Below are positions 17,193 to 25,683 of a DNA stretch of 64,000 nucleotides, in pieces. Numbering within the stretch: position 1 is the first letter of the stretch; each line of letters starts with the position of its first letter. The position numbers and the translations under genes are program-made. The stretch is from the NCBI GenBank assembly GCA_910587055.1, contig CAJUKY010000003.1, forward strand, positions 27,552 to 91,551. The letters are read 5' to 3'. Source of the stretch: Candidatus Gastranaerophilales bacterium. GTDB taxonomy: Bacteria > Cyanobacteriota > Vampirovibrionia > Gastranaerophilales > Gastranaerophilaceae. The notes beneath the pieces were generated by a model. The model worked only from the letters and a program-made list of their open reading frames with translations, did no database searches and was not told where the DNA came from.

Positions 17193-18183
17193 CGTTTCTC
17201 AAAATTTTAATAATACCTTAATAAAGCTTGGCAGAAGTGTTCAAAAAAAGGGCAGTTTCGCTTCAAAGGTAAATAAATTTACGGAAGGACGCGGCATCAA
17301 TCCCGGACGCGGTGCTTTTCTTGCCTTAATTTCAATATGCACGCTTGTTCCAAGATTCCTGCAGGCGCGCGATGCGGATGAACGCAGTGAAATTGTAAGG
17401 CGCGATGTAACAACAATTGTGGTAATCACATTGGCAATGAAAGCTATTAAGGCAGCTCTTTCATCCTTAATGGCAAAAAAATCAGGTCTGCCCTTAACAT
17501 TTACCAATATTCCGGAAAATGCAAACCCGCTTAAAAAAACTATCGGTTACTTCCAGCAAAAGGGTACCACCGCATTTTCTGCTGAAGATATCACTGCAAA
17601 TTATGCAAATATTGACGGCAAAGAAACTCTTACAAGATTTCTTACATTCATTGATGATAACAAAGGCAATGCAGGAAAAGTATTAACATTTGACAGAGCA
17701 AAAGGTTCAAAAGGAGACGGCGCATTAACACAGGCTGCTAAAAAGTTACTTGGCGAAAACTTTGACTTTACAAAACCGGGCAAAGAAATTATTGCCGCAA
17801 TTCAAGGTAAAGACGCTTCAAATTCAGCATTTAATGAACTTTCAAACATCTTAAAAGATACAAATGCAAACCCGATATCAAAATTCGGCAAAGGTATCAA
17901 TGCTAAATTTGAAACCATTGCATTAATCACAGTAGCAAGTTTCCTCGGGTTCGGGCTTCCGAAATTAAATGAAAAAATGACAAAAGACAAATACCTTCAT
18001 AATGACGGCAACATTAAGGATACATATAAAGACCCGAATGTTGACCTGCCTTATTTAAAACCTGCAGCATATCATACATTAAATAATAATCAAAAAATGA
18101 TTTTCCAGAATTTCCTCGGTTCCTATGACAAAGTCACAAACCAAAACAACCGAAATGCGGCAGGAAAAATCTACAACGCCTAG
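17176..18183 (+). CDS. Uncharacterised membrane protein, second of the overlapping pair
   Basis: This 335-residue protein of unknown function starts inside the preceding gene, with AAGGAG a few bases before ATG-ATG. It opens MMKINSVSQNFNNTLIKLG, then has hydrophobic stretches near 48-62 (GAFLALISICTLVPRFL) and 78-98 (VTTIVVITLAMKAIKAAL). A polar middle of about 150 residues carries several 'G-K-x-x-x-F' turns, and a last hydrophobic segment near 255-275 ends in GFGLPKL. The layout (short N-terminus, two helices, polar domain, final helix plus PKL, polar tail) mirrors its partner. The C-terminal stop overlaps the convergent TPR gene by 4 bases. No known family comes to mind; a lineage-specific inner-membrane complex is a guess. 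Confidence 0.75.
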   Translation: MMKINSVSQNFNNTLIKLGRSVQKKGSFASKVNKFTEGRGINPGRGAFLALISICTLVPRFLQARDADERSEIVRRDVTTIVVITLAMKAIKAALSSLMAKKSGLPLTFTNIPENANPLKKTIGYFQQKGTTAFSAEDITANYANIDGKETLTRFLTFIDDNKGNAGKVLTFDRAKGSKGDGALTQAAKKLLGENFDFTKPGKEIIAAIQGKDASNSAFNELSNILKDTNANPISKFGKGINAKFETIALITVASFLGFGLPKLNEKMTKDKYLHNDGNIKDTYKDPNVDLPYLKPAAYHTLNNNQKMIFQNFLGSYDKVTNQNNRNAAGKIYNA

Positions 18184-18929
18184 CCTACAACCTTAAGCCT
18201 TCTGTTTGTATCGGTTTTTTTTGAATAAATCTCAACAATTCTTCCTACAAGCGCACGGGTTGTATCTGAATCCGGTTTTTTTGCAATATATTTTTTATAG
18301 TACCTTACCGCAAAATGCTGTCTTTTTAATTTATCAAAGCAAATTCCAAGCCCGAGATTTGCCCTGAAATAATTCGGATTAATTTTTAAAATTTGTTTAA
18401 AAACTCTTGCCGCTTCTTCAAATTCGCCAAGCTGCATATACAAACCGGCTTTATGATTATAGCAGAGAATAAAACCCGGTTTTTCTTCAAGAATTTTATC
18501 ATAAATCATTAAAGACATCTCGGGTTCATCAAGCAATTCATGAGCTATTGCAAGCTGTATTTGCGCATTAAGATTTTTCGGATTTAATTTTATTGCCTTT
18601 TTGAAGCAATCAACCGCAAGATAGGGTCTGGCAGATAAAAGATAATTAATGCCAAGCTCGTAATAAACTTCATAATTTATTTTTTCAGTTTTAAGTGCGG
18701 CTGTTAAATATTTAACAGCTTTGTCATAGTGCTTTAAACCCTTATATGCTTTTGAAATGCCGATATACGTTTCAATATTATTTTTATTAATAAGCATAGA
18801 ATTTAAATACGGAACAATGGCATTTTTATATTGTTTTTGTTTTAAAAACCTGTTTGCCGCAGTATTTAATTCACTGTGAAAATCCCGCACGGCAGAGACT
18901 TCTTTTTTTTCTAATGCTTCTTTTGTCAT
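18180..18929 (-). CDS. TPR protein
   Basis: The start is set at ATG 18929, giving 249 residues, because AGAGGAG stands just before it. A further ATG ten codons upstream lacks such a site. After a 30-residue Lys/Glu-rich lead, the protein consists of about six TPR units (about 30-230), for example YIGISKAYKGLKHYDKAVKY, a unit ending AIKLNPKN, and FRANLGLGICFDKL. There is no signal peptide or membrane helix. It ends tail to tail with the membrane-protein pair (4-base overlap), so any functional link to them would need to be tested. Its role is otherwise unknown. Confidence 0.82.
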   Translation of the reverse strand: MTKEALEKKEVSAVRDFHSELNTAANRFLKQKQYKNAIVPYLNSMLINKNNIETYIGISKAYKGLKHYDKAVKYLTAALKTEKINYEVYYELGINYLLSARPYLAVDCFKKAIKLNPKNLNAQIQLAIAHELLDEPEMSLMIYDKILEEKPGFILCYNHKAGLYMQLGEFEEAARVFKQILKINPNYFRANLGLGICFDKLKRQHFAVRYYKKYIAKKPDSDTTRALVGRIVEIYSKKTDTNRRLKVVG

Positions 18930-19065
18930 AAACTCCTCTTTAATAAAGAGTGTAAACAATTTTATAAAAAAGAAGATTAATCTTCGGATTGAACTTTAGG
19001 TTAATCTGCAGATTTAAATTCACCATGGTATAATTTCAAAAAAACTAAAATATGAAGGAAATATA

Positions 19066-19917
19066 ATGGAAAAAATTATTAACAGCACCGTTTTAAACTT
19101 TTTAAATAAAATTGATATGGGTCTTATGCTAAAAATAATTGTAGAATTATTTCTGTTTTTTGCCGCATTAAAAATTGCAAATATTTTAATAAATAAGATT
19201 ATGAAAAAAATAATCTTAAAGCTTGAAGATCTGGAATCAAAAAAGCAGTATAACACTTTAAGACTTATTTTGATTTCCGTTATGGATACTATTATCTTCT
19301 TATTTTTTGGAACAAATATTTTGGAAGATATAGGAATTGATATGAAGCCTATTCTTGCAACAGCAGGGGTTTTGGGTATTGCAGTCGGTTTTGGCGCACA
19401 GCGCTTTATACAGGATGTTATTGCAGGTCTTAATATACTTTTAACTGGGCAGATAAGAGTGGGTGATGTTGTAAAAGTGCAGGGTGTTGCAGGAACCGTG
19501 GAGCGCGTAACGCTTACCATGGTAATGTTAAGATCATACGAAGGCTGTGTGCACTATATAAGAAACGGGCTGATTGATATTGTAACAAATCAGACAAGAA
19601 GTTTTTCATATGCTGTTTTAGATATTTCAGTTGCATACAAGGAAGATATTTCGCACGTTATGGATATCCTTAAACAAACGGGCGATGAACTTAAAAATGA
19701 TATAAAATTTAAAGATATGATTCTTGATGATATTGAAGTTTTAGGATTGGACAGTTTTGATGACAGTTCCATTCTCATAAAATGCAGAATTAAAACTTAT
19801 CCGCAATTTCAATGGGAAGTTAAAAGAGAATTTAATTTAAGAATAAAAGAAAAATTTGATTCTCTTGGAATTGAAATACCATTCCCGCAGATTGTTGTAA
19901 ATAAACCCGCAGAATAA
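19066..19917 (+). CDS. MscS-type small-conductance mechanosensitive channel
   Basis: This 283-residue channel is of the MscS family and releases solutes at membrane tension. It has three transmembrane segments (about 22-45, 62-90, 98-125). The pore helix is GVLGIAVGFGAQRFIQDVIA, with the Gly/Ala packing and Gln typical of TM3b. The beta domain follows (GQIRVGDVVKVQGVAGTVE), then VHYIRNGLI and the alpha/beta C-terminal vestibule ending near PFPQIVV. Length matches E. coli MscS (286). AAGGAAAT precedes the ATG. A strong hairpin terminator lies 13 bases behind the stop, so it is probably monocistronic. Confidence 0.93.
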   Translation: MEKIINSTVLNFLNKIDMGLMLKIIVELFLFFAALKIANILINKIMKKIILKLEDLESKKQYNTLRLILISVMDTIIFLFFGTNILEDIGIDMKPILATAGVLGIAVGFGAQRFIQDVIAGLNILLTGQIRVGDVVKVQGVAGTVERVTLTMVMLRSYEGCVHYIRNGLIDIVTNQTRSFSYAVLDISVAYKEDISHVMDILKQTGDELKNDIKFKDMILDDIEVLGLDSFDDSSILIKCRIKTYPQFQWEVKREFNLRIKEKFDSLGIEIPFPQIVVNKPAE

Positions 19918-19930
19918 GTTTTTTATTAAA

Positions 19931-19960
19931 AATCCGCCCGCTAAACATAACGGGCGGATT
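19931..19960. terminator. Bidirectional terminator between mscS-like and pepA genes
   Basis: AATCCGCCCG (19931-19940) pairs perfectly with CGGGCGGATT (19951-19960) around a 10-base loop. T- and A-rich flanks on both sides suit termination of both convergent genes. It lies between the MscS stop and the PepA stop. Confidence 0.85.
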
Positions 19961-19973
19961 ATTAATGCATTTT

Positions 19974-21431
19974 TTATTTTGTAATATGTTTTACAAGAGT
20001 GCGGACCATAGCGGCAGTAGCACCTTTATCAAGCTCTTTATAAGGTTTATCAATAAAGGCGGTTCCTGCAATATCAAGGTGAGCCCATTTTTTAGATTTT
20101 GTAAAGTTTGATAAAAATCTTGCGGCAACACTTGCACCTGCATATCTTGAACCTGTATTTCTCATATCTGCAATATCTGATTTTAAATTATCCTGCATAT
20201 CATCTAAAATCGGCATTTTCCAGAGTGTCTCACCGACCTCTTTGCCATCTTCAATGATTTCTTGAATAAGTTCATCATCATTTCCCATAACACCTGTTAT
20301 GGTATTTCCGAGAGCAACAATTACAGCCCCCGTGAGAGTTGCAACGTCTATTACTTCATCAACATTAAGTTCATCCGCATAGGCAAGAACATCTGCAAGG
20401 GTTAATCTGCCTTCAGCATCCGTATTATCCACTTCAATCGTTTTTCCGTTCTTTGCAATAAGAACATCGCCTACTTTATAGCTTGAACCTGAGGGCATAT
20501 TTTCACAAAGTGCAGAAAGTGCATGAACCTCAACATCGGGTTTAATTTTAGCAATTGCTTTCATTACACCTAAAACACAGGCGCAGCCTGACATATCCGT
20601 TCTCATGGTAAGCATTGAAGCAGGAGGTTTGATATCCAATCCGCCTGAATCAAAAGTGATGCCCTTTCCTATAATTGCAATTTTTTTCTTCGGATTTTCA
20701 GGGGTGTATTTTAAATGGATAAATTTAGGCTCTTGAGCGCTTCCCTGACCCACTGCAAGAAAAGCGTTAAAATTCATCGATTTTAATTCATCTTTATTAA
20801 AGACTTTAATTTCAAGCCCGTTTTCTTTCGCAAGGTCTGCTGCAATTTCTGAAATTTTTGCCGGTGTTGCATATTCCGCAGGTTCAAAAATTAAATCTTT
20901 TGTAAAATTCATAGATTCGCCGATAATTTTTGCCTGTTCAATTGCGGGGGTCATTTTTTCAGGCTTGCAGTGGAAAATTTCAACCTCGTTAATCTTTTCT
21001 TCATTTTTCTTTGTTTTATATTTGTCAAAATCATATTCTCCCATAATGGCGCCAAGAGCAGTATTATGAGAAATCTTGCAGCAGCACATAGCGCCGTTAT
21101 TTTGAATATTAAAAGCCGCGATTTTATTTTTGCTCAATTTTTCAGCCTGTTTAATTGTTTTTGCGGCGATTTCTCTTACTTTATCAGTGTTAAATTCTTC
21201 TTTTTTACCGAGGCCTACCGCCATAATTTTTAAACCTTCAAGAGGAAGAACAAAAGTTTCAAGATATTTCCCTTTAAACCCTTCCGTTTCAATAATTTTT
21301 TTTGAAATAACGCTGCCGTATTTCTCATCCATGCCGGCTTGAATATCATTCAGTGTTTTATCATCTTCAAAAAAACCTGTGATAACAACATCTGCACGTG
21401 ATTCGGCGGGATTTTTTGCATAAATTTCCAT
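19974..21431 (-). CDS. pepA: Leucyl aminopeptidase (M17)
   Basis: A 485-residue cytosolic aminopeptidase that removes N-terminal residues from peptides and uses two metal ions. The C-terminal catalytic domain (about 160-480) shows GKGITFDSGGLDIKP, RTDMSGCACVLG, and the family signature NTDAEGRLTLADVL (about 331-344), with the metal ligands and the catalytic Lys and Arg in place. The N-terminal macro-like domain (about 1-150) is less conserved, as usual. Start ATG 21431 follows AAGGGAG. The gene is 36 bases downstream of trmFO on the same strand, possibly one transcript ending at the shared hairpin. Confidence 0.95.
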   Translation of the reverse strand: MEIYAKNPAESRADVVITGFFEDDKTLNDIQAGMDEKYGSVISKKIIETEGFKGKYLETFVLPLEGLKIMAVGLGKKEEFNTDKVREIAAKTIKQAEKLSKNKIAAFNIQNNGAMCCCKISHNTALGAIMGEYDFDKYKTKKNEEKINEVEIFHCKPEKMTPAIEQAKIIGESMNFTKDLIFEPAEYATPAKISEIAADLAKENGLEIKVFNKDELKSMNFNAFLAVGQGSAQEPKFIHLKYTPENPKKKIAIIGKGITFDSGGLDIKPPASMLTMRTDMSGCACVLGVMKAIAKIKPDVEVHALSALCENMPSGSSYKVGDVLIAKNGKTIEVDNTDAEGRLTLADVLAYADELNVDEVIDVATLTGAVIVALGNTITGVMGNDDELIQEIIEDGKEVGETLWKMPILDDMQDNLKSDIADMRNTGSRYAGASVAARFLSNFTKSKKWAHLDIAGTAFIDKPYKELDKGATAAMVRTLVKHITK

Positions 21432-21466
21432 TTGAATACTCCCTTATAAATAAATTAACCTATATG

Positions 21467-22849
21467 TTATATCATATTTTTTAAATTATTAACATATTCA
21501 ATTGCACGATTTGATAACAAAGTATTTTTTTCTTCTTTATTTTTGCGCACCTGACGCGGCATATCCATATCAGCCACGATACCCCAGTTTGAATTTACGG
21601 GCTGAAAATTTTTATGTTCACCAAATGTTATATAATCAAGCAAAGCGCCCAGCATGGAAATATTCTCTAATTCAATAAGCGGCTTATTTTCAAGGTATCT
21701 TGAAATATTAATAGCTGCAAAAAGCCCTGTTGCGATACTTTCCGTGTATCCCTCCACCCCTGTTATCTGGCCTGCAAAAAATAAATCGGGGCGCGAAATT
21801 GTCTGCAAGCTTTTATTCAAAATTTTAGGGCTGTTTATAAATGTATTAGCGTGCATTACGCCATAGCGTACAATTTCAGCATTTTCAAGCCCGGGGATAG
21901 CCTGAATTAAGCGTTTTTGTTCACCCCATTTTAAATTAGTCTGAAAACCGACAAGATTATATAAGCTTGCTTCTTTATCATCCTGACGGAGCTGCACCGC
22001 AGCATAAAACTGCTGTTTTTTAAATTTAACTTCATCCCCTTCTTTAAATTTTCGCCTGTCAAACAAACCTACGGGTTTCATCGGCCCGAAACGCAGCGTA
22101 TCAACTCCTCTGCTTGCAATCTGCTCAACAGGCATACATCCTTCAAAAAATTTTGCCCCGCCCACGGAATTACCATTTACGGCACCGTTCAGCATTTCTT
22201 TTTCAAAAGCCTTTAATTCTATTTTTTCAGCATTTATTAAAATATCATAAAATTTCAGATACTCTTCTTTATTAAACGGGCAGTTTATAAAATCCGCATC
22301 GCCTTTATCCCATCTTGCCGCATAAAATGCTTTATCAAAATTTATACTTTCTTTTTTAACAATAGGGGCTATTGCATCAAAAAATTTAAAATGCTCTTCT
22401 CCAAAATTCTTTTGTAAATCTTCACAAAGTGTATTTGATGTCAAAGGCCCTGTTGCAATAAGAGTGAGTCCTTCGGGAATCTTTTCAACCTCTTCATTTA
22501 TAATGTTAATATTTTCATTATTTTTGATTAAATCAGACACGGCACTGCTAAAGCCAAATCTGTCTATAGACAAGGAATTCCCAGAAGGAACGGAGTGTTT
22601 CTTTGCAAGGGATATTAAATTTGAACCCAGAATTTCAATTTCTCTTTTTAATAACCCGCTTGCAGAAGTAACAGCAATACTTCCAAGACTGTTTGAACAT
22701 ACAAATTCCGCAAAGTCCCCTGTTGTATGTGCCCCTGTTTGTTTAGCAGGGCGCATTTCATATAAATCAACCTTATATCCTTTATTTGCAAGGTACAATG
22801 CCGCCTCCGAACCTGCCAAGCCCCCGCCTGTTATATTTATCTTTTCCAT
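21467..22849 (-). CDS. trmFO: tRNA (uracil-54-C5)-methyltransferase, folate/FAD-dependent
   Basis: This 460-residue flavoprotein makes ribothymidine at position 54 of tRNA with methylene-tetrahydrofolate as carbon donor. The N-terminal FAD motif is ITGGGLAGSEAALYLANKG. It is followed by LYEMRPAKQTGAHTT and FAEFVCSNSLGS, hallmarks that separate TrmFO from GidA/MnmG. VGFQTNLKWGEQKRL and GQITGVEGYTESIATGLFA complete the pattern. The start is set at ATG 22849 because AAGGGAA precedes it; a longer frame from 22870 adds seven residues without a site. It is divergent from rlmN with a very short gap, pairing two RNA-modification genes. The family occurs in Firmicutes, Cyanobacteria and some Proteobacteria. 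Confidence 0.95.
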   Translation of the reverse strand: MEKINITGGGLAGSEAALYLANKGYKVDLYEMRPAKQTGAHTTGDFAEFVCSNSLGSIAVTSASGLLKREIEILGSNLISLAKKHSVPSGNSLSIDRFGFSSAVSDLIKNNENINIINEEVEKIPEGLTLIATGPLTSNTLCEDLQKNFGEEHFKFFDAIAPIVKKESINFDKAFYAARWDKGDADFINCPFNKEEYLKFYDILINAEKIELKAFEKEMLNGAVNGNSVGGAKFFEGCMPVEQIASRGVDTLRFGPMKPVGLFDRRKFKEGDEVKFKKQQFYAAVQLRQDDKEASLYNLVGFQTNLKWGEQKRLIQAIPGLENAEIVRYGVMHANTFINSPKILNKSLQTISRPDLFFAGQITGVEGYTESIATGLFAAINISRYLENKPLIELENISMLGALLDYITFGEHKNFQPVNSNWGIVADMDMPRQVRKNKEEKNTLLSNRAIEYVNNLKNMI

Positions 22850-22879
22850 AAAAATTCCCTTAAATCTCATTTTTATTTT

Positions 22880-23959
22880 ATGTTAAAATTCTTCAATATG
22901 GAAGATATGAAAGAAAATGAAAAAATAAGGCTTTCAGGCTTAGATAAAAATGAGCTTGAAAAATTTATGGAAACTCTCGGAGAAAAGAAATTCAGAGCTT
23001 CACAGATTTTATCATGGCTTTATACAAAAAATGCAAAATCTTTTGATGAAATGTCTGATATTAAAAAAGATTTAAGGGAAAAACTCTCTGAAATTGCATA
23101 TATCACCGATATTAAGATTAAAACAAAACAAATAAGCACGGACGGCACACTTAAATATCTTCTTGAATATAAGGACGGAAACACGGCAGAATGTGTTTTG
23201 ATGCGCTTTGATAACAGGGCAAATTTAACAGCCTGCGTAAGCTCGCAGATAGGGTGCGCTATGGGGTGCAAATTTTGCGCCACAGGGCAGAGGGGAGTAA
23301 TAAGAAACCTTGAACCGTATGAAATTCTGGAACAAATTTTAACAATTCAAAGAGATACGGGGCTAAAGGTTACAAATGTTGTATTTATGGGGCAGGGCGA
23401 GCCTTTTAATAATTATAACAATATGATGAGAGCAATTGAGCTTATAAATAATTGCCTTATGATAGGAATAAGGCGCATAACGGTTTCTACATGCGGAATT
23501 GTACCAAAAATTTATGATATATCAAATGAAGAACTTGTGCCAACCCTTGCAATATCGCTTCATGCGCCAAACAGTGCTCTGCGCGGGCAGATTATGCCAG
23601 TTGAAAAACGCTATAACATTGAAGAATTAAAAAAGGCGTTAAAATTTTACACGGAAAAAACAGGTAAAAGGGTAACACTTGAATATGTTTTAATCGGCAA
23701 ATTAAACGATACAAAGGAATGTGCGGCAGAACTTGCGCATTTTATGAAGGATTTAAAATGCAACGTTAATTTAATTCCTTATAACCCCGTTGACTCTAAG
23801 GATGATGGCTCTCCAATCTTTAAAAAACCCGATAAAAAAGATATTATGAAATTTAAATACATTCTGGAAGCTTCAGGAAAAAAAGTGACAGTCCGCCTTG
23901 AGCGGGGGGCTAATATTGATGCTGCCTGCGGACAATTAAAAGGGAAGGTTGAAGGATAA
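22880..23959 (+). CDS. rlmN: Dual-specificity 23S rRNA/tRNA adenine-C2 methyltransferase (radical SAM)
   Basis: A radical-SAM enzyme that methylates A2503 of 23S rRNA and A37 of some tRNAs. It has CAMGCKFCATG (the CxxxCxxC cluster), preceded by SSQIG, then VVFMGQGEPFNNY, ISLHAPN and the C-terminal catalytic cysteine in ANIDAACGQLKG. The N-terminal accessory domain reads EKKFRASQILSWLY. The frame from 22880 gives 359 residues. The family usually begins close to MKENEK, so the true start may be 22898 or 22907; no convincing ribosome binding site decides. It starts 30 bases from trmFO on the other strand, so their promoters must overlap. Confidence 0.95.
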   Translation: MLKFFNMEDMKENEKIRLSGLDKNELEKFMETLGEKKFRASQILSWLYTKNAKSFDEMSDIKKDLREKLSEIAYITDIKIKTKQISTDGTLKYLLEYKDGNTAECVLMRFDNRANLTACVSSQIGCAMGCKFCATGQRGVIRNLEPYEILEQILTIQRDTGLKVTNVVFMGQGEPFNNYNNMMRAIELINNCLMIGIRRITVSTCGIVPKIYDISNEELVPTLAISLHAPNSALRGQIMPVEKRYNIEELKKALKFYTEKTGKRVTLEYVLIGKLNDTKECAAELAHFMKDLKCNVNLIPYNPVDSKDDGSPIFKKPDKKDIMKFKYILEASGKKVTVRLERGANIDAACGQLKGKVEG

Positions 23960-24147
23960 AATAAGGAAACGGCACAGCGGTAGTATCCGCCATGCCGCAC
24001 TCAAGGTCAAAAAAAAGGGTGAAACATTTCAATTATTCAACAAAAGGGGCGAAAAAACGCCCTCGCTGAATTATATTTAGTTTGAAATCTGTTAACACCG
24101 CAATACTAATGACCCATATTTTAATTATAACAGATTGTATACCATTG

Positions 24148-24187
24148 TCAAGATGTAATAAGACATCTATATCAAGATTTAATACAT
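24148..24187 (+). promoter_or_regulatory. Imperfect direct and inverted repeats upstream of the XRE gene (putative operator)
   Basis: TCAAGATGTAATAAGACATC (from 24149) is followed by TCAAGATTTAATACATCC, two near copies in tandem. The first contains AGATGT (24151-24156) and ACATCT (24163-24168), an inverted repeat around AATAAG. They lie about 60-90 bases upstream of the XRE regulator at 24242, where autoregulators commonly bind. This is inference from pattern. The wider gap 23960-24241 shows no other gene. Confidence 0.4.
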
Positions 24188-24241
24188 CCTTATTTTTATA
24201 CTAAATAAACATTAGTATTATGCAAGTTAGAAGAAGGAACA

Positions 24242-24574
24242 ATGTCTAAAAATAAGGATTTAAAAACTTTATTGGGCTTGCGTATTGCAAAGTTAAGGAA
24301 AATACGCGCATTTTCGCAAGAAAAACTTGCCGAGGCAATTGATATTTCGCAAAGAAACTTGTCTAACATAGAAACAGGGGTAAATTTTGTTAAAGCAAGC
24401 ACCCTTGAAAAAATTGCTGATGTTCTTGGACTTTCACTCGGGGATTTACTTAATTTTAATGAAGATTATACCGAAAAAGAGCTGCTTGACGCCATCATTA
24501 AAAAAGTTAAGTTTATGAAAAACGATATTGATAAGCTAAGAACCGTTAATGAATTTCTAAATAAGATGTTTTAG
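24242..24574 (+). CDS. XRE-family transcriptional regulator
   Basis: This 110-residue protein has an N-terminal Cro/CI helix-turn-helix (about 12-68: KIRAFSQEKLAEAIDISQRN, then LSNIETG and PSTLEKIA-like VKASTLEKIADVLGL). A short helical C-terminus (about 75-110) is probably for dimerisation. AGAAGGA precedes the ATG. It resembles the regulator at 51336-51665 in size and in the order FSQE/YSQE, ISQRNLSNIE/ISPNSYSRIE, so the two are paralogues. Repeats upstream suggest autoregulation. Its targets are unknown; the same TTAGTATTA...AGTTAG sequence lies before its own gene and before the gene at 25684. It ends overlapping the convergent CDF transporter gene by 4 bases. Confidence 0.88.
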   Translation: MSKNKDLKTLLGLRIAKLRKIRAFSQEKLAEAIDISQRNLSNIETGVNFVKASTLEKIADVLGLSLGDLLNFNEDYTEKELLDAIIKKVKFMKNDIDKLRTVNEFLNKMF

Positions 24575-25530
24575 TTTGAGCTGACGAGGTTTTGCGGTTC
24601 TTTGCACATTCCGCATTTGTCACGGTTCCCGCTGATACAGTTTGGTTCTGCATGAATAATAACGGAAGAATTAATAAAGCATTCCCCGAGGGAGCGTTCA
24701 ATTTTATCACACAGGATATGTGCATCAAGAAGGGTCAATTTACAGGGAAGATAAATTGTAAGCTGAATTACTCTTTTAGAGCCGGATTTAGAGGTTTTAA
24801 TCGATTTTACACCCATTAAACCGTCACCTTTAAAATGCTCAAGCACATTTTTAATCGTTTCTTTTTCACATTCAGGCAATGTACCGTCCAAAAGGTTATT
24901 TGAAGCCTGTCTTGTAAGGTTTAAACCTGTTTTTAAAATTATCCCTGCTACTATTATTGCAAAAACGGGGTCTAAAATATAAAACCCTGTTAATTTAACT
25001 GCAAACAAGCCTAAAAATATTGCAAGGGAAGAATATACATCCATATTCAAATGCTCGGCATCAGTTTGAAGAGCAATGGAATCACTTTGTTTTGCCATAT
25101 GGAACAGATATCTTGAAACGATAAAGTTTACAACTGTAGATATAAGCATGACAATTAAGCCCAGATTTGTTTCAAATTCATAATCCATACCGAATTTTAC
25201 AAGTTTTTCAATTGCAATATAAAAAATATAACAGGCGGTTAAAATTATAAGCAAAGCTTCAATAAAACCTGCCAAATCTTCATATTTTCCATGACCGAAG
25301 GGATGATCGTCATCCGCGGGTTCAGAGGATTTCATTATTGAAAAATAGGCAATAAAAGAGGCTGCTAAATCTGCAAGAGAATGAAGAGCTTCAGATATTA
25401 TTGAAATACTGCCCGAAATCAGGCCTGCCGCAATTTTCATAACAATTAAAGAAGAATTTGAAATAATCGAAACGCCCGCAGCTATTTTTTTCTTAACATT
25501 TATGCTGCGGTTTTTTTCTTCTTGTATCAT
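24571..25530 (-). CDS. Cation diffusion facilitator (CDF) metal efflux transporter
   Basis: This 319-residue transporter of the CDF/ZIP-exchanger type exports divalent cations (Zn, Fe, Mn or Co) in exchange for protons. Six membrane helices lie in the first 210 residues. Metal-site motifs are present: SEALHSLADLAASF in TM2 (HxxxD), DDDHPFGHGKYED in the cytosolic loop, and DAEHLNMDVYSS in TM5 (HxxxD). The C-terminal cytosolic domain (about 215-300) has the ferredoxin-like fold typical of dimerisation, and the tail has four Cys (CISGNRDKCGMCKEPQN region) which may bind metal. The Cys-rich tail is unusual and might sense metal, but that is inference. Metal specificity cannot be assigned. Confidence 0.9.
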   Translation of the reverse strand: MIQEEKNRSINVKKKIAAGVSIISNSSLIVMKIAAGLISGSISIISEALHSLADLAASFIAYFSIMKSSEPADDDHPFGHGKYEDLAGFIEALLIILTACYIFYIAIEKLVKFGMDYEFETNLGLIVMLISTVVNFIVSRYLFHMAKQSDSIALQTDAEHLNMDVYSSLAIFLGLFAVKLTGFYILDPVFAIIVAGIILKTGLNLTRQASNNLLDGTLPECEKETIKNVLEHFKGDGLMGVKSIKTSKSGSKRVIQLTIYLPCKLTLLDAHILCDKIERSLGECFINSSVIIHAEPNCISGNRDKCGMCKEPQNLVSSN

Positions 25531-25683
25531 TCGTTAAAATGCCCTTCTTACGTAGTATTTATTATATCATATTAAATTAAATGGTGTATTTATTGAATTC
25601 AGGTATTTATTTTAAATGTAAATTCTATTATAATACATCTAGTTAGTATTAAGTTAGCATGGATTAAAATAAGGTATTAAGTT

